From Megalobrama amblycephala (Eukaryota; Chordata; Actinopteri; Cypriniformes; Xenocyprididae), in assembly GCF_018812025.1 (NCBI RefSeq), contig NC_063061.1, positions 35,763,866 to 35,827,865 of the forward strand: DNA of 64,000 nucleotides, given 5' to 3'. The position numbers and the translations under genes were made by a program. This document shows positions 1 through 14,478 of the stretch, in pieces (positions within the stretch are counted from its first letter, which is position 1; each line of letters starts with the position of its first letter). Under the pieces are notes generated by a model. The model was not told the origin of the DNA, searched no databases, and saw only the letters and a program-made list of their open reading frames with translations.

Positions 1-400
1 GTTTGAGGAGTTTAGAAGCGACGCAGCGAGCAGTATGCAGTGCTGTGGGATGGGAATGGTTTCTCCCTTCACCTGTGCTTCAAGTGGTTTGCCCCACTAT
101 TCAGCCAGCCTACCCTGAATGAGTCATCCTGCTCTTCCCTGATTGGCCGGTCGGGATCCATCCCGAGGGATTGCTGTGCAGAAAGCTGCCGAGGCCTGAC
201 TTCATTCACAGAAACGTCGGTATGCCCGTCTGCCTTTCCATTCACAGCCAGCCCAAAACATTTTCCCTGCTCAGCTCCTCAGCATCCTCTCTTCCTCTCC
301 TCAGCATCTCTTCTGCATCTCCGTGACAACACCGAGCGACGCTTTTTTTTTTTTTTTTTTGCTTGTTTGCTTTTGTCTCAGTGGAGGAGACAAACCCTTG

Positions 401-444
<44 letters not shown>
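401..444. repeat. (CT)n microsatellite
   Basis: A near-perfect CT dinucleotide run with one TT interruption lies in the shc3 upstream region. It is preceded by a long T run at about 343-360. Open frames across it are low-complexity artefacts rich in Ser/Leu or Arg/Glu. Confidence 0.95.
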
Positions 445-448
<4 letters not shown>

Positions 449-1484
449 TTTCTTCCTTTTTTTTCAATTCGCAGGCAGGCAGGAAAGCGAGACGCTGGGA
501 GGGACTGCAGTGCGTTAGCCGCAGCGGTACAGGAAGCTTGTGAATGACTGCTGCTTCCCTGTCACAAGCTCTACTGGACATTTTACATGAATGGCTCTGT
601 TTTTGCTGCCTTAATGTCATGGGCTTCATCCCGCTGGATGCTTTTTAATGGGGCCGGGAGATCTGACATCACTATTTACGGTCGTATCCCCGCCGAATCC
701 GGATGGCGTTTTAGTAAGATCGAATCTCGACATTGTGTATTTGAGAGGGATGTTTAATTATTCAACAAAGCTCATTCAAGAGCAAAGCTTGGCTTGTTTT
801 GCCTTCTGTAGGGGGAGATATTCCAGTGCTCGTGTGGATGGATTTATCCTGATGTTTCGTAGTATGTAAGGAAGAACGAACGTGACGAACAAAGAGATAA
901 AGCCGTATTGGTCTCGTGATTTAAATTTGAGCGCATTTTAAACTCGCCATTAACAAAAGCTAGGTAGAACGCGGTTGTGGGCGAAAGGTGAATGCATTCA
1001 AATATTTTTAACTTTTTTATTTTTATTTCACAATCGTGTGCAATCTTATGCTTTCATTTCAGGAGAGCACCTCGCTTCTGAATTAAAGTAAAACCACAAT
1101 TATATGATTGAAAAATCAGAGCAACCGCCATGCACACTGACTCAAGTTTCATTCTATGTGGCGTACATGTGATCCGACAACATGCACGGTGCTCTATTGT
1201 GATTTTTGCATTGAATTATGTCAGACTGTTTTTGCATCATTTTGAGTAGTTTGATTCAGAGATTCTCATTCATTTTGACTCTGATTTCACTGTTCTCAGT
1301 GATCTCTTTATAGCATCTTTTCCATTCTATTTATCTGTTTTCACACGGACTGAATCAAAACAGGAGACGTTCCTACGGACAGGGCAAATTTTGCCAATTG
1401 ATTGGTTCTGTCGAGCAGTAAGTGGGAGTTTTTTTTGTAACGGAAAGTGCTCTGCAGTGTAGAGTGAGTCTTTTGTTGAGAAGG

Positions 1485-1503
1485 GTCTCTCTCTCTCTCT
1501 CGT

Positions 1504-1533
<30 letters not shown>
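1485..1533. repeat. (CT)n microsatellite in the shc3 leader
   Basis: A second imperfect CT run lies about 350 bases upstream of the shc3 ATG. Further short GA and CT tracts follow between 1576 and 1620. It may form part of the untranslated leader. Confidence 0.95.
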
Positions 1534-1534
<1 letters not shown>

Positions 1535-1882
1535 GAGTGAGTCATGCATGTTCAGGGATCTGCCAGGATGCGGGGAGAGAGAGAGACATCTCTTCACTAG
1601 AGATCTGTCTCTCTCTCTGCCATCTCTGGCCCTCTGTAGAGGAGTGACCTCGCGCTGCTTTTCTCTCTTCGTCCTCTGTCTCCATGGATTCCGCGTTTTG
1701 TGGTTTATTTTTGGTCCCCGAGTTGCTGCTGCTGCGTGGCGTCGGATTTTCCTGACGACCACCCGCTCCCTTTTTCTTCAAACCCTTGAGGACGCTTTCT
1801 CGGCTCCAGCATGCAAAAGATGTGGACGGTCAGCTGGGAGTTGGATGTGTCCGTTTGTGTGTAGGCTGGCATACCGAGGGGA

Positions 1883-2440
1883 ATGCTTCACCGTGCTAAA
1901 TACAACCGATTCCGGAATGAGTCAGTGACGTCCGTCGATGAGCTTCTGCACGGTCTCTCCATGAACGCCAAGGTCTCGGCCGTCCCGCCGTCGCCGCCTG
2001 TGGGCGACCCTCCGTACGCCCCGCCAGCCGACCCCGAACCCTCGGAAGAGTCCGGAACCTTGTGCACCCTCATCAACAAAGTCTCCAACCTCAAATTCGC
2101 CAACTCCGCCGGACTGCTGGGCATCAAGGGCCTGCCGTCTGCCGTCAAGGACCTGGCCGTGTCCAAGCTCCAGGGAGGAGCGACAGGAGGCGGCTCCGGC
2201 AGCCCGGGCTCAACTGCCCTCCCGGCGTCCGCCGCCGCAGCACCTCACGCCCCGCTGGAGCCCGGCTTCGTGAGCTCGGGGAAGAAGGGCAGGATGGAAG
2301 AGTCTCAGCCTGGCGGAGAGGGCTGGAGCCTGGGCGGGACGGGCGCCGCGGGTTGCGGCGGGCTGGTGAATAAGCCGTCTCGTGGATGGCTGCACTCCAG
2401 CGAAAAGATCTCCGGACCTGGAGTGACGTACGTCGTTAAG
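1883..2440 (+). CDS. shc3: shc3 coding exon 1 (CH2 region and start of PTB)
   Basis: It codes for residues 1-186 and ends in phase 0 at a GT donor (2441). The exon is markedly GC-rich compared with the surrounding AT-rich DNA, as expected for a CpG-rich first coding exon. It holds the long-isoform start, Ser/Gly/Pro-rich CH2 sequence and the first PTB strand (GPGVTYVVK). The next Met codon likely to serve a shorter isoform is Met138 at 2294. At the place where human p52 N-Shc starts, this protein reads Val-Ser-Ser-Gly-Lys-Lys-Gly-Arg. Confidence 0.96.
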
Positions 2441-5383
2441 GTAAAATCCAAATCCTTTCTCTCTTCTGCATTTTTCATCAGCGTAAAGGTAGAATACATG
2501 TCTTCCTGTCCGTGTGCTGGTACAGAGGGATTATGTGTACGATTTGGAAGGAAGGTCACCAGTTACGCTCATAACTGACCACAAAAGCACAGACTGTTCC
2601 GACACATACATGTTTACATGGCGTCGGTTTCAAATGAGTCTTGCATGCATGTGGAGGTGGGCGGTATGATCGAAATCTTATTATTTATTTATATCACAGT
2701 AACAGTATCTAGAGTGATATATAAATTCAATGCTTTTACTATTTCTTATATCCCTCTCTGTTCTTGCCTGTACTATTCTGGACAAAGCTTGAAACTTTGT
2801 ATTGCTGGCACTTCTCATGTTATTGCCTTCTTAAAGGGATAGTTCACCCAAAAATGAAAATTCTCCCATGATCCCATGATAGGTGTATATGACATTCTTC
2901 TTTCAGACAAACACAATCAGAGATATATTTAAAAATATCCTGGCTCTTCCAAGCTTTATAATGGGAGTGAAGGGGGGCGTGTTTTGACGCCCCTCAAAAA
3001 TGCATCCATCCATCATAAAAGTAATCCATACGACTCCAGGGGGTTAATAAAGGCCTTCTGAAGCGAAGCGATGGGTTTTTGTTAGAAAAATATCCATATT
3101 TAAAACTTTATAAACTAAAATAACTAGCTTTCTGCATACAGACGGACATTAAGATGAATCGCTTGATATATTTAGTCACTTTTTAAAATAAAAGCATCTG
3201 CTATATAAATAAATGTAAAGGATATATATTTCATTTGGTAAAACTTCAGTATAGGGAACACGTATTCACTATTAACTACAACTTTTGCCTCAATTAACTT
3301 CTAATTTACTGCTTATTAATAGATAGTAAGGTAGTTTTTGCAGCGTTTAAGTTTAGGTATTGGGTAGGATTAAGGGATGTAAGGTCATGCAGAATAAGGC
3401 ATTAATTAATATGTGCTTTATAAGTACTGATAAACATCAAAAATACTAGTAATATGCGAGCTAATAAGCAACTAGTTAAAAGCGAGAATTGAACCCTAAA
3501 ATAAAGAGTTACCTTTTATTTTCATCAGAGTAGTTGGAAATTCATATATATATATTAGTTAATTATGCAGTAATATATTTAAATAATGCAGTGAAACAAT
3601 CTCCTTTGATTTGTTTTTTTTTGTTCAATTTGGAACTAAATGGACACAAATAAAAAGATGATTATTATCCATAACAAATGGTTGACATTTTGTAACAAAA
3701 GTCAAACTAATATTATCAACACATGATTCAGCGTCAGTTCTCCAAATATGGCGTTATGTTGCTCAAGCTTGTGAAGATCTATTTTTTTCTCTTTATTTCT
3801 CATCGCATGTCATAATTATTTATACAGCGCTTTATACAAAACAAATGTTTCAAAGCAACTTCACGGTAATAAACAGGAAAATAACAGTGTTAATGTTGTA
3901 AAATTCATCTGTAAAGCAGCTCTACAGAAGACAATCGTCTCATTATTTAGCTCAATTCAGCTCATTGTTTATTTAGTGTTGATCCAATAGCAGTGTTGAT
4001 GCTGTATGTAAATAAGATAAATCAGTACTGTCTGATCAAAGCCTCGGCATATACAGTATAGCATGTCGCCACACTTCTACCATCACATGCATATGTTCCA
4101 CAGTGTAATATTAATCTTCTCTTTAGTGAGAGGAGAGAATATAGTGGTAGTGGTCCGGTTGTCCGTGCGACCGCTTATTTTTTTTACCTCCACAGATTTG
4201 ATCTATTCAAATTAACTGCAAGTTTATCACATCAAAAGGGAAGTGCATGCAAATCGCGTAACCACGGCGACCAGTTACCAGACCAGGGGGATGTTGTTCC
4301 GGCTACAGTTCTGCTACTGTATCGTCTCCGGGGACCATGACGCGTTGCAAGACAGAGCTGTTATTCTTGTCCACATCTATATGCAAAGACAAACATGATA
4401 ACTGATCTTTGACTGTTGAAGTTTGGATTTGTGCACGTACGCCACACGTCGCCCGTGTAACTTGCATGTGCGACGCTCTTTATATATATTTATCCAGGGT
4501 TCCCTTAGTCAACAATTTGGAAATATTATTTTTTAGATAATGATTTGCAGGAGTAGCCTACAATGTGTAAGTCATGTAAATTTCTGTAGTGCATGTACAT
4601 TTTTCTTGTATACATTAACTATAGAAATGCAGACATCATTGTCTCCCTTTAGGGTTATTTGCAGACATTTTTTGAGATGTTTGTGCATTAATTAATACAT
4701 TAATTCTAACACATTTTAAATATGTTTGCATTATAGACCATGCATATTGTGCACTGACCTCAGTATCATGTATTTTAAGTGTTTACGATCATATAAGCAT
4801 GTTCGCAGCCTCATTGAGCTAAAAGTGATTCGGATTCATGCGGGATGAATCATACATTATTCCCGTCTAGCTTTTTTACCTTCTGAATAGTCGGTTGCTG
4901 TAGTAGAGGCTAAATATGAACTGTCAACACCATTGAATTAGATTGTGTGAACCAACGTACAATGTAAGGGAACCAAATCAGTATGTTTTATTATGATTGG
5001 TGAAGGTCTCTCTAAGCGTTTATCATGAAGTGAGTGACAGAGTATTTCTGTTTGTTTTGCTTTTTAGTTGGTAAAAATGGGCAGCTTCCGTACCAAACCC
5101 CTTTGGCGTCCCTTTGCAGGACTGAATGTGTGTTATTCTTTACAGTTCACTTATTGAGTGACCCTGTGCATGAACACACACACACACACACACACCATGC
5201 TCCATTTCACTAAAAGGACAGCTGCTGACATTGACTGGACGGGCTGCTTCTCAAACACGCGTTACCAGCATTGTGACAGATGACAGACTTTAGATACAGC
5301 CCTTGCTTGATTTATAGGTTTAAGTGAAAATTTGTGCACTTAATTTATTTCTCAAATTTATCGAATTTTTCCCAAATTCTGTT

Positions 5384-5417
<34 letters not shown>

Positions 5418-8400
5418 CAAATTCTGTATTTTTAAAAAAAAAAATTATTTATTTTTTTTCCCTGTTTTAATTTTTCTGGATTCCATTTTAAGGGATAAAT
5501 TAAATTTTAGTAACCAAAAAGCACATCTAATTAATTGAAATCATCAAACTTATTCAATTTAACAACAATTTATTAAAAGTTTAACAAAAAGTAAATTTTT
5601 AGGGCCCTATGATTTTTTTCCCCACTAAAATTTTGTTTTATTTTTTACCAAATTCTGTGTTTTCTGTTTGAGGTTTCTGGATTCCATTTTAATGGAATAT
5701 ATTTTATTAATCAAAAAGCATGTCTGAATAATTTAATTCATAAAAATAAAAATAAATTTATTAATTAAAAATATATATTTTTTTTTTAATAAATTCTGTC
5801 TTGTTTATTTAAATTTTTCTGACAATCAAATGAAGGCATAAAACATTAATTAAATTTATCTTTTAATCATATGACATTTAACAAACTTTTGTCAAAATGC
5901 TGCACAACAGAGCTTTACTGTAAAAATTAAAACGGAAGAAAAATTGTGATTATTCCTTACAAAAATAAATTTTTAATAATAATTTATTTTTATTATTGTT
6001 ATTAGTGTTAGTATTATTAAATTGAGATAAAGCTAAATTCTACTGTACAACAGTAATATATTTCTGTCACAATTTCTTTAAGTTAAACCAGACTTTTATT
6101 TTGACAGGTTGCAGTGAAGACCTTTGAGTTTCTGTGTGTTTATGACAATAGATTTTCTCAAATCTCAGTCTCAAGTCTCAGAGCGGCTCTGGAGATGAAG
6201 TTCGTGCATTCATGTCCTCATATAGTGAGGCGGCAAAGGTTGAAAAACAGCGAGCGTCAAGCGTGCTTCAGTGTGTGTGTGAGGTAAATAAAACCGCACG
6301 TCTGCGCCATTCATTCACACAGAAACACATACAGCATGCAGGATTTATATTTAAACAGTCTTTTTGCGGTTTAATTTTCACAGACACTAGTCTATATTGT
6401 AAATTGATTTAAGTCTACTGACCTACTTTTTATTTATTCATCAAAAATTTGACAAATTCCGTGACATTCCGAGATATACAGTAAATTCTGTTTTTATGAC
6501 TGAATTCCGCGATTCCGTCAGCATTTTTTGCATCACAGAAATCATAGGGCCCTATGTACTGTGAATATATAGTGCACTCAAAAAAAAAAAATGCTGGGTT
6601 GTTTCAACCCAAATTTGGGTCAAAAATAGACAAACCCAGCCGGTGGGTTCAATTTTTAGATGAAATTTTTAACCCATCAGTTGGATTTGTCCATATTTGA
6701 CCAACATTTGGATTGAAACAACCCAGCATTTTTTAAAGTGTGCATATTCAACATTTTTGGCTGTGTGTGTATTTGTGCTTTTCTGTGTAGTTGTGTTTAT
6801 ATTTATTACGAAGCGGTTTCATTTTCAAGTGTGAATTTGAATGTAAAGTAAATAGATGGTGTTTAGCAGATAACATAATGCAAAAACCTTCTGGCATTAG
6901 AAAATTGTTGATCATTTTACTGATTTTGTACTATATTATCTATCTTTCGCTCGACAATGTATTAAAAGTTGGATATATAGTAAATCCTACTATACATGTG
7001 TACAAACAGTACATTCACATAAAGCAATATATACTATATAGCAAATCTCGGTTGAGTGATTGTTTATATTTTCACAAAAATGTACTGTATTAATGCACAG
7101 CTCTATATAAAAAAAAGGGAATATATATATACATGTTTATCTGCATACATACAGTATATACTCATGTAAAGCGTATATATACTATATATAAAATCTCAAT
7201 TGATTGTTGATTGTTTATATCGTCACAAAATGTAACTAAATTGTCACCCAGCTCTAATCTGTCAAATGTGACTATAAGGCATGAAGATATTAAGATATTA
7301 TAAACATTAACATCATGATTTTCTGTAAAGCTGCTTTGAAATGTGTATTGTGAAAAGTGCTTTATAAATACGTTTGATTTGACTTGATTATCTTGGCATG
7401 GTACTATATAGTACCCACTTTATCTAAAACAATCAGTCAATGAGCCTCCGTCATTGTTTTTAGCCAAACACTATTTGCCAAAACATCGCACTGACTCATC
7501 GTCCGCTTCCGGCCTCATTTCCTTTCTGCGCTTTGAATCGTACACCAGTGAGTTAATTTGGGCAATAAAATAAGAGTCAGTAAGGAGATAATTTTCCATA
7601 GAGCACTCGAGTAAACTTAACTAATCAGCATTTACAGCGTTCCTGGGAGAAACATGTGACGTTGTTAGACCGGACAGTGGGTTAGACAGCTCTCAGGTGG
7701 GTTACTGCAGGTGAGTCATTCATTTAGTCAAGGAAAGTTGTAGTGAGACTCTCAATGAGTGAGTCATACGGCATTGAGAGATGCTGAGGTGAGAGGCTAA
7801 AAAAAGCAGAGATGTGTTGATGCGTGATGTCACTGTTTAGGCATGATGTCATCGACTGGAGAGGAAGTTACACTCATGCGTAGCTCATTTTTAATACATA
7901 TAATTATTATATTATAATTATATAAGGATTTATTTGTATTTTTATTCATGTTATTTAAGACTTACTTTTATAGTAGATGTTGGGTTAGGATTTTGTGTTT
8001 GAGATGAATCTTTTTTGCTTTTGTATTTAAATCACTTTTTATTTTATTTTATTGATTTTTATTTTATTGATTTTATTGAGTACTTTCTTATGTAGTCCAT
8101 GTAGGGTTATGGTTTTGAGATTTTTATAGTTTAAACAATATGAGGTAAATCCTTTGAAGTTGAAGTGTGTCATTTTTCCAGTGTCACTTTTTTTGTTTTT
8201 GTAGTTATCACTTATTTTATTTCATATCATTTTATTTTATACTTACTTATATAGTTCATGCAAGGTTAGGGTTTTGAGATTTTTATAGATAAAATAATAC
8301 CAGATGAGCCCTTAAAGCAAAAGTGTGTTTTTTCTGTGTCAATTTAGTTTTTTGCTTTTGTAGTTAATCACTTTTATTTTATTTTATTTTATTTTATTTT

Positions 8401-8427
8401 TTTATTTTATTTTATTTTATTTTATTT

Positions 8428-8458
<31 letters not shown>

Positions 8459-11400
8459 TTTTAGTTTAATTTTATTTTATACTTTCCTATATAGTCAATT
8501 CAGGGTTAAGTTTTTATAGATTAAATAATATGAAATAAAATGTGTACTTTTTCAGTGTCAAAATGCAGGGGTTTTTTTTGTTTTTTTGTTTTTTTTTGCT
8601 TTTGTAGTTAATCTTTTTTTAGCATAAATGACAGATTGACAAAATGACTCATTTTATGCTAAAAAAATAAACAAATCCATTCACTCTTTACCAACAAATG
8701 CTTTCAAGTGAGTTTATGTGAAGTCCCGTGATCAGATTGGACATGATAATACCGTGGTACAGTGTATATCACATCTGATGAGGGACATTGTGTGAAATTA
8801 CAGTCTGGGATTTTGAGAAATGTGTGGAATTTGTTGTTTTCCTGAAGAAAAAGTTTGATTGTGTGTCTATAAATGTGAGCTTGGCGTGTTTGTATGTTTT
8901 TCTATGTTTTCATATATATAACATTAGTCAGAAGTGATGTGTGTGTGTGTTTAACGGTGAGTGGCTGCAGACAGATTGAAGTATGAACAGAATAATTCAA
9001 TAATCAAAAATGAAGATAATGTCATTAATTACCCTCATGTCGTTCACAACCTGTATTTATTATAAATTTTTTGCAGTTATTTTATGGAACCCAAAAAGGG
9101 AGTTCTTGCATGCATTTATAATGACCACACACCATAGACTGTAAAAAAAGATGGACGGTGTGTCTCCGGTTCCTTCCACTGTATAAAAATAAAGCTAAAA
9201 TATCCCAGAAACGCTCTGCGCACTAGCGATCCAGAGGTGGAGCCAGACTCAATGACTCAATCTCAATCACAGCTGTCAATCATGATGTTTCAAAGGAAAA
9301 ACAAACATACATCTGCGTGATGAGAACTACCTAAAATGATTCGAAATGTAATTGGATTTTTTAGTTTGGCTCACGTTCCATTCGATTACATGGAGAGAAC
9401 GGGGTTTATGACCTATACCAAAGTCCCGGCGGCCATGTTTGAAACTCCTCTCGGGCATCTCTGTGAATGGGGAAACATCAAATTCTCTAAAGCTGTTCGG
9501 CAAGCTTTCGATTAAATGAAATCACCAATGAAATCTGACAACAACTGTCTCATAAATTGTGTTTCTAAACGCTCAAATAATGACAAAAAAAACTGCATTT
9601 TTCAGGCTGGATCAATCTAATACATATGCAAAGTCAGAAGTGCGCCTCTCTATAGGAAGCGTGCATGTGACTGTTTCTATAGGAACCGGAGCTTTTAACG
9701 GCAGCTGCAGTGACGCGATGACTTTGCCAATCGGTGATTTAGAAGGCGGGACTTATTTTGCCATATTGCTTTTTGCAATTCCTCCCATTCATAATAAAAA
9801 GAGCCACAGTTTCAGAAACTTCCACTTTTATTGCAGATATTTTACACAAATTTCTCAGGAAGTGACCATTTTTGTTCTCTTGAACACGTGAGATGGAAAT
9901 GAACGGTACTTCATTTGCAAATGTTTTATGCGATATTCCAATTTATTTTGCACATAAGTTAAATTCGCAACGTTGGAAGGAAACAAACAGCTACAGTTGA
10001 AAAAGAAAATCATCAGAAAAGATGATTATCAGCTGATCTAATCTCATTTGTGTCCTCCTTTTTCAGTATTTGGGCTGCATTGAAGTTCTCCGGTCCATGA
10101 GATCCCTGGATTTCACCACACGGTCACAAATCACACGGTACAGCAACTCTCTCTGTCTTTCTACACATGAAAAAGTATAAAATAGCCACAAACAAAGGAA
10201 TTGTGGGTAATATTAGTTGAAATAGCATGCACGGATGCACACTTCCAAGAAAGAAGTATATCATATCATATACCATATATCATACTGGCACCTTTTGTAA
10301 TATTGTTAATGCATTATGAATGGCACATTCTCTAGCATTGTGTGAACTGGTAAAGTTAAGGCCCGTTCACACCAAGGACAGTGACTATAACAATAATGGT
10401 AAAGATATAGTTCTAAAAATCATTCTGAATATAAAACAATAGCAGAGTTCACAGCACAATGATAACGGCACAGAGGAATGATGTTACTTTCAGAACGATT
10501 TTTTTACGGCTAATGAACGATTTATACATTGACAGCCAATCAGAATCCATCCTGCTATAAAGAGCTTGAGAATTTAAAGAGACAGACGACAAAACTGCAG
10601 CGCGCTTATAATAAACAGAACGATAGAATGTTTATAGTCTTTATAGATATTGTTCTTAGTGTGAACGGGCCTTTATGCTTTCCATCTAATACAACAAAAT
10701 TGGATCATTTTTATAACGTGCCCACAGTTTTGTTGCAGTATATTGGATGATGACAACAACAACAACAACAAAAATAGTAATGAACAGTAGAAAGATTTCG
10801 CTATTAAAATTACTGCTCTACCAACTTAGGGTGCAAATATCAATAAATATTAATAATCACAAAACAAAAAAATATATAAAATGATCTACACTTATTTTCC
10901 TTAATTTTTTTTAATATTTTATTTTATAATTTATTTTATAAATAAAATTATATAAAAAGATTTTAAAAGAGGTGCAAATATAAATGAATATGAATAATCA
11001 CAAAATAAATAAATGTAATAATCTGCATTCATTTCCCTCCATTTTTTTAAATATTTTATTTTATAATTTATTTTATAAATAAACATGTAAAAAGATTTTT
11101 AAAAGATGTGCAAAATTCAATAAATATTAATAATTAAAAGAAAAAAATATAATGATATGCACTCAAGTTTTAAAAAAAATATATATATATATTTTACAAT
11201 TTATTTATTTGATAGATAAAATTGTGAAAAGATTAAAAAAGAGGTGCAAATATCAATGAATATTAATAATCACAAAAGAAAAAAATATGATCTGCTCTCA
11301 TTTTTCTTAATTTTTAAAACGTTTTATTTTAAGTTTATTACAGTATTATTTTACAGTTTATTTATTTTATAAATAAAATTGTTAAAAGATTTTTAAAAAG

Positions 11401-13090
11401 GTGTGCAAATATCAATGAATTTTAATTAAAATGATTAGCACTCATTTTCCTCAGTTTCTTACAATATTTTATTTTACAATTTATTTATTGTATAAATAAA
11501 ATTATGTAAAAGGATTAAAAATGAGGTGCAAATATGAATATTAATAATCACAAAAGAAAAAATAAAACAATCTGCACAGTTTGTTAAATATTTCATTTTA
11601 CAATTTATTCATTTTATAAATAAAAGTATGTGAAATATATACAAAAATAGGTGCAAATATCAATAAATATTAATGGTCACAAAAGAAAAGATCTAATGAT
11701 CTGCTCTCATTTTCCTCACTTTCTAAATATATTTTACAATTTGTTTATTTATTTTAAAAATAAAATTATGTAAAAAGATTATTTTTACATAACTATAAAA
11801 CATTGATTATTTTCTTTGTCATTTGTCCAAATTAACTGAAAATGAATTGGACGTTCCATATGAAATGATATCTATTGAAGACAACAGAGGGGGAGTGTGT
11901 TTGTAATGTTTCATTTTCTCTCTGTTTATGTATTTATAAATATTTATGTTTTTGTTGTTTTGCTACTAAATCACAGTTAATGGCTTTTGTACGCTGCTTT
12001 TTAGTTGCTTTACGGTTACATCACAGTTAATGGCCCCCGTGTGGCGTTACATGACTGTTATCAGCTCTTTTATGGCACTTTTATGTTTTTTTTTCCCTTT
12101 ATTTGCATCCGCTGCCAAACACTCATTTATTGATGCTAAAATGAGCGCATGAGATGTGAATGTAACCCATCCATGTGTGCTGATGAGTCATTGCGTAACA
12201 TTAGTGTCGAGGCAGCAGATCGGATCCCAGCGGACGCTGCTTGTTTATTGAGCGCTGGGCTGTGTGGGCCGATCCTCATACAGACGGGGAGCCAGCGTTA
12301 GCAACGCTGGAGATGACATGTCATATCCTCTTTTCTGCCTGACTTCCTGCTCTCTCTGCTGTAGCGTTCACACGAACACACAACTCATTCCCGACCGCTC
12401 TCTGGACACAAAGACGGGTCCAAACTCTGTGTTTGAATGTCTTATTTGAGGGCAAAGAGGACTGAATGCATGTGATAGTTAATATTTATTGTGCCTTTTG
12501 TAAAACATTAAAAGAATCTCACAAAGTCTGTTGAGAACATGTTCAGAAAGAAATAAAAATATAGTTCTTGCATTTAAATTTTTTTTTTTTTAAATCCCAA
12601 TCTCATTACTATAATACAGAAATTATATATAGTATTTGTTGCATTGCATTAAATGTATGCTGACTAAAATAAATGTACTACAGTAAAGAATGTCTAATGA
12701 AGATCAGCATTAATTTGAGCATTTAGCATTAAGTTGAGAATTATTTAAAACATCATGTCAGAATGCATTACAGTAATGGGAAAATTGGGAGAAATGTGCT
12801 TAATTGCCCAAATAATGTCACTGTGCAAATAAGTCTTTTTCGTCTTAAATAGGCTTCATTTTCCTTTTTACAAATTATTATTTATTTTATTTTGTGGCAA
12901 ATATGAACATTTCCCTTTTTTTTTTTTACCTTGTCAATATATATTATATTTAGTAAATGTTTTTATATTTAAAATATACATGTTTATTTATATTTTATGT
13001 GAGTTTTAAATAGGTTTATGTTTATTATATTATTATTATTATTTATCAACAATTTATTTATCAAAAGTGTATTTCATTTAATTTCAAACT

Positions 13091-13171
<81 letters not shown>

Positions 13172-13763
13172 TTTAGCAAATGTTTTTATATTTAAAATAT
13201 AAATATTTATGTATTTGTTTATATTTTATGTGAGTTTATATAGGTTTGTTTATGTAATTATTATATTTTCATTATATTATTAATATCAATAATTTATTTA
13301 TCAAAAGTGTATTTAATTTCATTTCAACCGTGTCAATATATATATATATATTATTTTTTATGAAAAGTTTTTATATTTAAAATATAAATATGTATTATAT
13401 TTTTATTTAATGTGGGTTTATATAGGTTTTTTTATGTAATTATTATATTATTATTATTTATCAACAATTTATTTATCAAAAGTGTAATTCATTACATTTC
13501 AACCTTGTCAACATGTATATTATTTTTAGCAAATGTTTTTATATTTAAAATATAAATATTTATTATATTTTATGTGAGTTTTATATAGGTTAATGTTTAT
13601 TATATTATTATATTTTTATATCATTATCAATTTATTTATCAAAATTGTATTTCATTTCAACCTTGTCAATATGTATTATTTTTAGCAATTTATTTTATAT
13701 ATTTAAAATGTAACATTTATTATATTTTATTTATATTTTAAATTTGTCATTTTTCTAGTTTAT

Positions 13764-13799
<36 letters not shown>

Positions 13800-14403
13800 T
13801 ATATTTACATAATTTAATATCCATTGACAATCCTGTTCTCTAGATATTATCATGAGCATCGGCTATAAACCCCATATCAGTGGATGACTAAAAATGATAG
13901 ATTCATATGCTGAGATCTGAGAGCCGGATTCACAGAAACAGATCAAATCTATCCCCAGAATGACCAGTTTTGCTTTGGTTCCAGAATGCCGCTACAGTCT
14001 GACTGTTTTCACACAGCATCACTACAGTTTGCTCTCTCTGTACTTCAGAATTACTCATGTCTTTATATTTTTTTGTCATTTTTTTCTCCACAGGGAGGCG
14101 ATCAGTCTGGTGTGTGAAGCTGTCCCTGGTGCCAAAGGAGCTCTGCGCAAGAGAAAGGTAGAATGAGAGAAAGAGAGAAGATGCTTTGTGAGGAGAGAAT
14201 GTGTGGAAATATGTTAAAGAAAATAACTAAATGAGATGAACTATTATACTGCATTCCATTCACTTTTAAATAAGTCGAAATTCCACCAATCAGAGAGTCG
14301 AAACATGCCAAAAGATCTCTTTAGCTCCGCCCACTCGCAAATGAATCAGTCTACTTACCGAAATATTTGAATATATGTTGATTTTGCAATAAATTTAATA
14401 TTG

Positions 14404-14478
<75 letters not shown>

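Larger units (their letters stand above)
1..1882 (+). promoter_or_regulatory. shc3: 5' flank and probable 5' UTR of shc3
   Basis: This stretch lies upstream of the shc3 start codon and shows no credible coding exon. The stretch just before the ATG (about 1540-1882) runs straight into exon 1 without a clear acceptor site, so it is probably leader sequence. The first 220 bases are less AT-rich, hold an inverted CCAAT-type motif near 142 and end in a possible splice donor near 220, so a separate upstream non-coding exon is possible. I see no convincing TATA box. Two long pyrimidine tracts lie inside the region. The transcription start cannot be placed from sequence alone. Confidence 0.4.
2441..10066 (+). 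other. shc3 intron 1 (7.6 kb)
   Basis: This AT-rich intron has no recognisable coding exon. It holds several short non-autonomous elements listed separately (2835, 3237, 5600, 6575 and 9132), a CA repeat at about 5178-5193 and T-rich tracts at 5384-5417 and 8340-8450. About 3790-4000 and 7257-7389 resemble cyprinid dispersed repeats, and 7257-7389 resembles 29346-29446 in the opposite orientation. I see nothing definite between 4050 and 5170 or between 6790 and 9100. Confidence 0.8.
10138..14093 (+). other. shc3 intron 2 (4.0 kb)
   Basis: The intron is very AT-rich and has no coding exon. It contains one MITE (10357-10675), two tandem arrays (10831-11780 and 12940-13745) and a long TA run. 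Between 11800 and 12900 I see only unique-looking AT-rich sequence. Confidence 0.8.

Noticed and set aside
40..629. Open frames of 74-167 codons over the upstream CT tract
   Set aside because: They consist mostly of Leu/Ser or Arg/Glu runs from the microsatellite and have no domain.
9559..9891. 110-codon frame in shc3 intron 1
   Set aside because: It lies in a dispersed repeat that is diverged and non-coding in its other copy near 36.7 kb.
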